A stretch of DNA of 10,277 nucleotides from CABMGO01 sp964408125 (GTDB taxonomy: Archaea > Nanobdellota > Nanobdellia > Pacearchaeales > GW2011-AR1): positions 1-10,277 of the forward strand of contig CAYOYC010000021.1 of NCBI GenBank assembly GCA_964408125.1, read 5' to 3'. This document shows, in pieces, positions 1 through 4,247 of the stretch (within the stretch, counting starts at the first letter, position 1; each line of letters starts with the position of its first letter). The position numbers and the translations under genes were made by a program. The notes below the pieces were generated by a model, which made no database searches, was not told the origin of the DNA, and worked only from the letters and a program-made list of their open reading frames with translations.

Positions 1-20
1 AGCACTGGGTCAATCATTAG

Positions 21-54
21 CACGCCCCGGGCTTTAGCCCGCGGGTAGTTGACA
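21..54 (+). mobile_element. Possible IS200/IS605-type right end (hairpin)
   Basis: A GC-rich imperfect hairpin stands out in AT-rich surroundings. The CGGGC stem (28-32) pairs with GCCCG (37-41) across a TTTA loop, and after a C/C mismatch the pairing continues at 25-26 with 43-44. It is followed by GTAGTTGACA. A GC hairpin with a short tail like this is typical of the right ends of IS200/IS605 elements, where it also forms the 3' end of the TnpB guide RNA. That family resemblance is from memory. The transposase or tnpB would lie left of the window, so the assignment is inference. A plain terminator of an upstream gene is the main alternative. Confidence 0.35.
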
Positions 55-77
55 AATGGGTTTTTTCTAGAAAAGAC

Positions 78-926
78 ATGGCAAACGGCGTACCTTTAGA
101 AGTGAAAGATATTACTTATTTAGATTTTGCTAGAGGCGAACCTCTTTTGGCTCTATATAAAGAATCAATTGCAAAACTTGGTGATAAGGCAAGACAAACT
201 TTAGATAGATTTTCTTTAGGAAACGGAAACTATATGCTTGGCTCAAGTTCTTTCATGGCCGTTCAGTTGGGCGGTTTGGTAAGAATTGCAACACCAGCAG
301 AGCTAGAAAGAGCGGTTGGAAGTCATTCAGATTTTTTTAGAAATAAATATGAAGATGTCGCTCTTGTTTTAAGAAGTGAAGGAGATTCTTACGCTAAAAA
401 TGATTTCGTAGCTAGAAACCTAGCAGAACAGGTTGAGGCAAGGCTTGGAGAGATGCCTACACCAGAAAAACCAGCAAGAGTTTCACTTAAGGGAATGACT
501 TTGAAAGAAGATAGTAATTCTGCTTATGGTTTAGTTTTTAATATTGGAGATGCAGAAGTTATTTCTGCTTCAGAATTTTCAAATGCAAATCATGGAAAAA
601 GATTTTTGAAAACAGATGATAAGGGGCTTCCTATATTTGATGAGCAAGGAAATAGAACTTTCTACGCAAGAGATAACGGTTTGTCTAGGCTTTATCTTGA
701 CTGGAACTTGGGTTTGAGGTCTGACAGCGGGAATCTTGGCAGCTCTGGTTCGGGCGGTAGGGTGCCGGTCGTCGTTACCAGCGAAGCTGGTTCGCAAAGA
801 AATTTAGGATATGGACCCACTATGATAAATCAAGCGTTAGCTAATGTTTTAGAAAGAAAAGGACTTGCAGTTAAGGGTCTTGAAGCAGATTTGGCTATTG
901 AATTAAAAAGATTAAATGGAGAATAA
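78..926 (+). CDS. DGR target (variable) protein 1, predicted C-type-lectin-like fold
   Basis: A 282-aa protein diversified by the DGR. Residues 201-229 are encoded by VR1 (GLSRLYL followed by Gly/Asp/Ser/Asn positions, ending GGRV), the part expected to form the exposed variable surface of a CLec-like fold. Upstream blocks shared with the adjacent paralog include ATPAELERA, YEDVALVLRS and NLAEQ, which I associate with DGR target proteins from CPR and DPANN genomes. After the variable segment comes a roughly 50-residue tail that looks helical (INQALANVLERKGL region), so the VR is internal rather than at the C terminus. I see no signal peptide or membrane segment, suggesting a cytoplasmic protein. 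ATG 78 is the only usable start: the frame is open back to 21 but has no other ATG, GTG or TTG. No strong Shine-Dalgarno site precedes it. The ligand is unknown. Confidence 0.85.
   Translation: MANGVPLEVKDITYLDFARGEPLLALYKESIAKLGDKARQTLDRFSLGNGNYMLGSSSFMAVQLGGLVRIATPAELERAVGSHSDFFRNKYEDVALVLRSEGDSYAKNDFVARNLAEQVEARLGEMPTPEKPARVSLKGMTLKEDSNSAYGLVFNIGDAEVISASEFSNANHGKRFLKTDDKGLPIFDEQGNRTFYARDNGLSRLYLDWNLGLRSDSGNLGSSGSGGRVPVVVTSEAGSQRNLGYGPTMINQALANVLERKGLAVKGLEADLAIELKRLNGE
678..764 (+). repeat. DGR variable repeat VR1
   Basis: An 87-nt near-copy of the template repeat at 2021-2107, in frame within target gene 1 (residues 201-229). It differs from TR at 13 sites, every one an adenine in TR: 699, 702, 711, 712, 723, 727, 730, 742, 747, 748, 754, 761 and 762. 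Twelve are A-to-G and one (702) is A-to-T, changing Arg to Trp. No non-adenine position differs. Similarity to TR breaks down after about 766. This is the diagnostic signature of adenine-specific mutagenic retrohoming. Confidence 0.96.
777..791 (+). other. Hairpin 3' of VR1, probable DGR target-recognition structure
   Basis: A perfect 6-bp stem, ACCAGC (777-782) with GCTGGT (786-791), closed by a GAA triloop, beginning 12 nt after VR1. The core GCGAAGC matches a DNA mini-hairpin known for exceptional stability. In the Bordetella phage BPP-1 DGR, an inverted repeat just downstream of VR is needed for efficient target recognition. A hairpin of the same design follows VR2, but none follows TR, as expected for an element that marks only the recipient copy. 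Confidence 0.7.
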
Positions 927-929
927 TAA

Positions 930-1778
930 ATGGAAATAAAATCAGAATTTAAAGGCACTTCTCTAGTTCCTAAAGATATAGTTTTTCCACAAATAGCGCC
1001 CTTAAGTGGAGATTTTGGGAAAGAAGTACTTGCAGAATATGAGGGAAGAATGCAAAGAGATTATGGAAACGCTTCTGCTTTAAATGTTTTAAATTATTCG
1101 AATGGTGTTGTAAACGGTTCAAATCAGTTTGCTGTTGTTTTGGTTAATCAAATTGTAAGAGAAAATGGAATGAGAACAGCAACTCCAGCCGATTTAGAAA
1201 GAGCATTACAGGTAGGTGTTAACTTACAAGGAACTTATGAAGACACAGCTTTGGTATTAAGAAGTAGAGCTGATCCAAATTCTTATTTAGCGGGAAACTT
1301 GGCAGAGCAAATAAATTCAAGAGGCAAAATAAAAGGAACTGTTGTCGTGCCACTTTACGGATTAGATTTAGTAAAAGACGCTAATTCTCCTCATGGATTG
1401 GCGTTTAAGCTTAGAGAAGATGCTCAAATAATTCAAGCTGGAAAGTCTTTAAGCAGAGAAGGTAATTTTACCTCAGAAGATATTGATTTAGAAACAGGTT
1501 TACCTAAAAAAATAGGAGAAAACGGCAATAGACATTCATATGTTGCAAATTCCGGTTTGTCTGGGCTTTATCTTGGCGGGGACTTGGATTTGGGGTCTGG
1601 CAACGTGGATCTTGGCGACTCTAATTCGGGCGGTAGGGTGTTCGTCGTAAGTGGCGGAGCCACTTCGTCGCAAATTTTGAATAAGTATTTGGAAAATCTT
1701 CAGGCAGAAAAAGACGCACAAATTGCTCAAATTGAAACTAGATTTGCTCAGGCCCAAAGAGTTCTAAACGAAAAATAA
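930..1778 (+). CDS. DGR target (variable) protein 2, predicted C-type-lectin-like fold
   Basis: A 282-aa paralog of the preceding gene, same length, 3 nt downstream, with its own GGAG Shine-Dalgarno site at 918-921 (8 nt before the ATG), so the two are probably one operon. Shared blocks include ATPADLERA, YEDTALVLRS, NLAEQ and the region around YGL/HGL. Residues 209-237 are the VR2-encoded segment, starting GLSGLYL and ending NSGGRV, rich in Gly and Asp. A roughly 45-residue tail follows whose last part (ILNKYLENLQAEKDAQIAQ and beyond) has the heptad-like pattern of a coiled coil, suggesting oligomerisation. No signal peptide or membrane segment is visible. The two paralogs are clearly divergent outside the VR, so the duplication is not recent. 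The binding target is unknown. Confidence 0.85.
   Translation: MEIKSEFKGTSLVPKDIVFPQIAPLSGDFGKEVLAEYEGRMQRDYGNASALNVLNYSNGVVNGSNQFAVVLVNQIVRENGMRTATPADLERALQVGVNLQGTYEDTALVLRSRADPNSYLAGNLAEQINSRGKIKGTVVVPLYGLDLVKDANSPHGLAFKLREDAQIIQAGKSLSREGNFTSEDIDLETGLPKKIGENGNRHSYVANSGLSGLYLGGDLDLGSGNVDLGDSNSGGRVFVVSGGATSSQILNKYLENLQAEKDAQIAQIETRFAQAQRVLNEK
1554..1640 (+). repeat. DGR variable repeat VR2
   Basis: An 87-nt near-copy of TR, in frame in target gene 2. It differs from TR at 15 sites, all adenines in TR: 1563, 1575, 1576, 1578, 1581, 1587, 1593, 1599, 1600, 1606, 1608, 1617, 1630, 1637 and 1638. Fourteen are A-to-G and one (1606) is A-to-T, changing Glu to Val. No other position differs. The pattern overlaps only partly with VR1, showing that the two copies were mutated independently. 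The match to TR ends at about 1641. Confidence 0.96.
1649..1665 (+). other. Hairpin 3' of VR2, probable DGR target-recognition structure
   Basis: A perfect 7-bp stem, AAGTGGC (1649-1655) with GCCACTT (1659-1665), closed by a GGA triloop, beginning 8 nt after VR2. It differs in stem sequence from the hairpin after VR1 but keeps the same architecture: a C-G closing pair and a G-N-A loop. Conservation of structure without conservation of sequence argues for function. Translation continues through it in frame. Confidence 0.7.
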
Positions 1779-1813
1779 AAAGGTTTTAAAAGAGTTCTTA
1801 TCTGATTGTTTTG

Positions 1814-1831
1814 CTTGACGTAAATGTCAAG
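1814..1831 (+). other. Inverted repeat in the gap after target gene 2
   Basis: CTTGAC (1814-1819) and GTCAAG (1826-1831) form a 6-bp stem with a 6-nt loop, 35 nt after the stop of target gene 2. A T-rich run begins about 18 nt later (1849-1857). It could be a weak terminator for the target genes, an operator, or part of the template-repeat transcript. The sequence does not decide between these. Confidence 0.35.
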
Positions 1832-1862
1832 TCACAGCTCATTAATAGTTTTTATTTATTAA

Positions 1863-1870
1863 TTTAAATA
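1863..1870 (+). promoter_or_regulatory. Possible TATA box for the TR transcript / RT
   Basis: TTTAAATA is a good archaeal TATA-like octamer. It would place a transcription start near 1890-1896, upstream of TR and RT. The area is very AT-rich and the element is also part of an AT-only inverted repeat (1850-1857 with 1866-1873), so a chance match is quite possible. Confidence 0.3.
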
Positions 1871-1889
1871 AAACATAAAATTCAAAGGC

Positions 1890-2151
1890 GACATTAAGTA
1901 AAATGAATTTTAGTTTGTTTACGAACAAATTAGACTTGATGAAATATGAAGCTTTGGTGATTTACTTTTAATTAATACAGAAAATCTGTCATAAAAAAAT
2001 AAGTGGAGCTAACACTGGCCGGTTTGTCTAGGCTTTATCTTAACAGGAACTTGAATTTGAGGTCTAACAACGAGAATCTTGGCAACTCTAATTCGGACGG
2101 TAGAATGACTTGGTATTTCAGGCATAAAACGAGAAGAGGTGAATTTTAATC
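1890..2151 (+). ncRNA. Probable template-repeat RNA and leader of the DGR
   Basis: No convincing gene lies between target gene 2 and RT (1779-2151). DGRs need a transcript spanning TR, and this stretch has RNA-like structure. An 11-bp hairpin with two G-U pairs lies at 1909-1934, capped by a UACG (UNCG-type) tetraloop. A 5-bp hairpin, ACAGA/TCTGT with an AAA loop, lies at 1977-1989, followed about 30 nt later by TR. In BPP-1 the RNA flanking TR is needed for priming and for RT binding. The ends given here are guesses: the start follows the possible TATA box and the end is the RT start codon. The same transcript probably also encodes RT. Confidence 0.45.
2021..2107 (+). repeat. DGR template repeat TR
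   Basis: The 87-nt donor copy matching VR1 and VR2 at every non-adenine position. It holds 25 adenines, of which 20 are changed in at least one VR. Read in the frame used by the targets it gives eight Asn (AAC/AAT) codons, the usual design of DGR templates because AAY codons reach many amino acids without creating stop codons. It is not inside a gene, ends 44 nt before the RT start, and lies on the same strand as targets and RT. Its flanks do not match the flanks of either VR, apart from one or two bases. Confidence 0.96.
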
Positions 2152-3198
2152 ATGAAAACACACAAACACCTCTTTGAAAAATTATGTAGTTGGCAGAATG
2201 TTATTCTTGCGTGGAGAAAAGCAAGAAGGCATAAGACTAAAATAGATTATGTTTTGGAGTTTGAAGGCGATGTAAGAAGCAATTTGCTTTCTATTAAGCA
2301 AGAATTAGAAAGTTTAATTTATATTCCTAAACCATTAAGGAGATTTATAGTTCAAGACCCGAAAACGAGAGTAATTCATTCTTCTGCTTTTCGTGATAGA
2401 GTTGTTTATCATGCTATTGTAAATATTATTGAACCTATTTTTGAGAAAATATTTATCTATGATTCATGTGCTAGTAGAATAGGAAAGGGAAATTTGTTTG
2501 CGTTGAGAAGATTTGATGAATTTAAAGGAAAAGTTTCAAGGAATGGCAAAACTAAAGGGTGGTTTAATAATAATCAGATAAGGGGTTATTGTTTGAAGGC
2601 GGATATAAAGCATTATTTTCAAGAAGTAGATCATGATAATTTGATTAAAATTATTAAAAAGAAAATAGTAGATGAAAAAGTTATTTCGCTTATAACTAAA
2701 ATCCTAGAGAATTTTGATTCTGAAGTTGTTGGAAAAGGTATGCCTTTAGGTAATTTAACTTCTCAATTTTTCGCAAACGTTTATCTAAATGAGTTAGATT
2801 ATTTTGTTAAACATAAATTAAAAGCGAAATACTATATTAGATATGTTGATGATTTTGTTATTTTACATGAAGGCAAAGAGCAATTAACAAAATGGAAGAT
2901 AGAAATTGAGAACTTTTTGAGAGGTGTATTAAAATTAGAACTGCACCCTCAGAAATCTAAAATTATTCCTTTGTCTAGGGGCGTTGATTTTGTAGGTTTT
3001 AGGAATTTTTATCATTATAGGTTATTAAGAAAAAGAAATCTTAAAAAAGTTTCGTGTAAAATTGAGCAATATATAAAAAAAGAAATAACTTATGAAAAAC
3101 TTACAAAAAGCTTTCAGGGCTGGAATGCTTATGCTAAGTGGTCGAATGGTTATAGGTTGAGGAAAAATGTGTCAATTGAGATAGGCAAATTAAAATAA
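2152..3198 (+). CDS. DGR reverse transcriptase
   Basis: A 348-aa RNA-directed DNA polymerase expected to copy TR RNA with adenine-specific errors and drive replacement of VR1 and VR2. The catalytic aspartates are in ADIKHYF (D151) and YVDD (D233, D234, residues 231-234). The motif before them is PLGNLTSQFFANVYLNELD (198-216). It contains the GxxxSQ form (200-205) characteristic of DGR reverse transcriptases, where many other RTs have QGxxxSP. The C-terminal SFQGWNAYAKWSN segment suits the thumb region of this group. Length is normal, with no extra maturase or endonuclease domain, which argues against a group II intron protein. A strong GAGGTGA Shine-Dalgarno site (2135-2141) lies 10 nt before the ATG. 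Coupling with TR upstream makes this the DGR RT with high confidence. Confidence 0.95.
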   Translation: MKTHKHLFEKLCSWQNVILAWRKARRHKTKIDYVLEFEGDVRSNLLSIKQELESLIYIPKPLRRFIVQDPKTRVIHSSAFRDRVVYHAIVNIIEPIFEKIFIYDSCASRIGKGNLFALRRFDEFKGKVSRNGKTKGWFNNNQIRGYCLKADIKHYFQEVDHDNLIKIIKKKIVDEKVISLITKILENFDSEVVGKGMPLGNLTSQFFANVYLNELDYFVKHKLKAKYYIRYVDDFVILHEGKEQLTKWKIEIENFLRGVLKLELHPQKSKIIPLSRGVDFVGFRNFYHYRLLRKRNLKKVSCKIEQYIKKEITYEKLTKSFQGWNAYAKWSNGYRLRKNVSIEIGKLK

Positions 3199-3222
3199 CT
3201 AGTTATTTTTATCTTCTATTTT
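3192..3222 (+). terminator. Palindrome and T-runs after the RT
   Basis: An 18-bp perfect palindrome, AAAATAACTAGTTATTTT (3192-3209), straddles the RT stop codon (3196-3198). As RNA it would fold into a 7-bp A/U stem with a CUAG loop, followed by T-rich DNA (TTTTT 3206-3210, TTTT 3219-3222). Archaeal termination relies mainly on T-runs, so this fits a terminator separating the DGR from the next operon. The stem is weak. Confidence 0.4.
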
Positions 3223-3256
3223 ATCGTCGTCAAATCTTGAAAATAGTGCCATAAGA

Positions 3257-3264
3257 TTTATAAA
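3257..3264 (+). promoter_or_regulatory. Archaeal TATA box for the endonuclease-gyrase operon
   Basis: TTTATAAA is a textbook archaeal TATA box. With the usual spacing of about 25 nt, transcription would start near 3287-3290, giving a leader of about 22-25 nt before the ATG at 3312. It is the best promoter in the window and the only strong one upstream of gyrB and gyrA, so the gyrase genes may depend on it. Confidence 0.6.
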
Positions 3265-3300
3265 GGTACCATGTTTTTTAATGTTAATGATTAATCAAAA

Positions 3301-3306
3301 GGGTGG
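3301..3306 (+). promoter_or_regulatory. Ribosome binding site deciding the endonuclease start
   Basis: GGGTGG lies 5 nt before the ATG at 3312. A GTG at 3303 also opens the frame but sits inside this site and has no Shine-Dalgarno sequence of its own, so ATG 3312 is preferred. Confidence 0.55.
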
Positions 3307-3311
3307 AATCT

Positions 3312-4247
3312 ATGGCTGAGGATAGTAATTATCTAAGCGGGATTGGAGATGTAAGAGCTAATTTTGACGTAATCGAGTTGTCTAAAAGAATTAAAAGGCA
3401 AGGTGATGTTCTGATATTATCACAAGAACTTAAAATTAAGTCGAGAATTTTAAAGGGGGCGGTATACGAGGGTAGAGTATTGTCTTTGTTCCCTAATCTT
3501 GGTAAAAGTAAGACGGGGATTTTAGCATCTTTAAGAACGAATAGAGATTTAATAAAATTTTCAGAAAAATATAATCTAAATGAGAATTCAGCACGAAAGT
3601 TAATAAAATTAGTAAGACAATGGAATCAGGATTTGCAAAAGAATCCATCAATGTTGGTTAGTCAAGAGGAACACGATTTGATTATTGGCAGTTTAATGGG
3701 GGATTCGAGTATAAGACAAAGAGAAAAGAATTCGTGTTTAAGATTTACTCATTCTATGAAGCAAAAAAAGTATGCAGAATTTAAGAGGCAAATTTTAGAT
3801 AATTTCAATATTTCAGAATTTAGAGAAGTTAAAAGAAATATAGGAATTCACGTAATTCATGCCATGGATTTTGCCACGAAGACTCATGGGGTTTTTAATT
3901 ACTATAGGAATTTATTTTACAAAGATGGAAAAAAAGTTGTTAGTCAAGAAATATTAGGGCAGTTTAATGCAAGAAGTTTAGCATATTGGGTATGCGACGA
4001 TGGAAGTTATGATAATACGCAGGGGTATATTATTTTGTGTACAAATGCTTTTACGTTGGAAGAGCATAAATTAATGAAAGAGTTTTTCAATAAAAAATTT
4101 AGTTTAGATCCAACTATCGGATTTAGGGATGGGAAGTATTATTATCTGAGATTTAAGCAAGGGGATTCGCAAAAGTTAATAAACATTATTAAACCGTTTA
4201 TTCCTGAATGTATGAAATATAAAATAGGAGAATTGAAAAATGCCTGA
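3312..4247 (+). CDS. Free-standing LAGLIDADG homing endonuclease
   Basis: A 311-aa protein with the two dodecapeptide motifs of a monomeric LAGLIDADG endonuclease: LIIGSLMGD (residues 123-131) and LAYWVCDDG (223-231). D131 and D230 occupy the metal-binding acidic positions. Such enzymes cut a long DNA site and promote spread of their own gene by repair. The preceding 120 residues are not recognised. They contain a possible helix-turn-helix (FSEKYNLNENSARKLI) that could add DNA binding. There is no intein or intron context: gyrB and gyrA are uninterrupted. Its end overlaps gyrB by 8 nt (shared ATGCCTGA), so it is the first gene of the gyrase operon. It may be a mobile passenger, or it may have been recruited as a DNA-binding regulator. 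The endonuclease fold is fairly sure; activity and target are unknown. Confidence 0.82.
   Translation: MAEDSNYLSGIGDVRANFDVIELSKRIKRQGDVLILSQELKIKSRILKGAVYEGRVLSLFPNLGKSKTGILASLRTNRDLIKFSEKYNLNENSARKLIKLVRQWNQDLQKNPSMLVSQEEHDLIIGSLMGDSSIRQREKNSCLRFTHSMKQKKYAEFKRQILDNFNISEFREVKRNIGIHVIHAMDFATKTHGVFNYYRNLFYKDGKKVVSQEILGQFNARSLAYWVCDDGSYDNTQGYIILCTNAFTLEEHKLMKEFFNKKFSLDPTIGFRDGKYYYLRFKQGDSQKLINIIKPFIPECMKYKIGELKNA

Noticed and set aside
579..797. Minus-strand frames under the two target genes (also 1536-1757)
   Set aside because: They are antisense to the VR segments and resemble each other only because VR1 and VR2 do.
678..1640. RNA editing or adenosine deamination as the cause of the A-to-G differences
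   Set aside because: Two A-to-T changes (702, 1606) do not fit deamination, and the presence of a DGR-type RT beside a donor copy explains the data better.
1903..1971. 22-codon ORF as a real gene
   Set aside because: It has no good Shine-Dalgarno site, overlaps a stable RNA hairpin and is too short to judge. It is kept only as a possible remnant in the findings.
2152..3198. Group II intron maturase or retron RT
   Set aside because: There is no maturase or HNH domain, no intron domain V-like end and no msr/msd arrangement. The GxxxSQ motif and adjacent TR fit a DGR.
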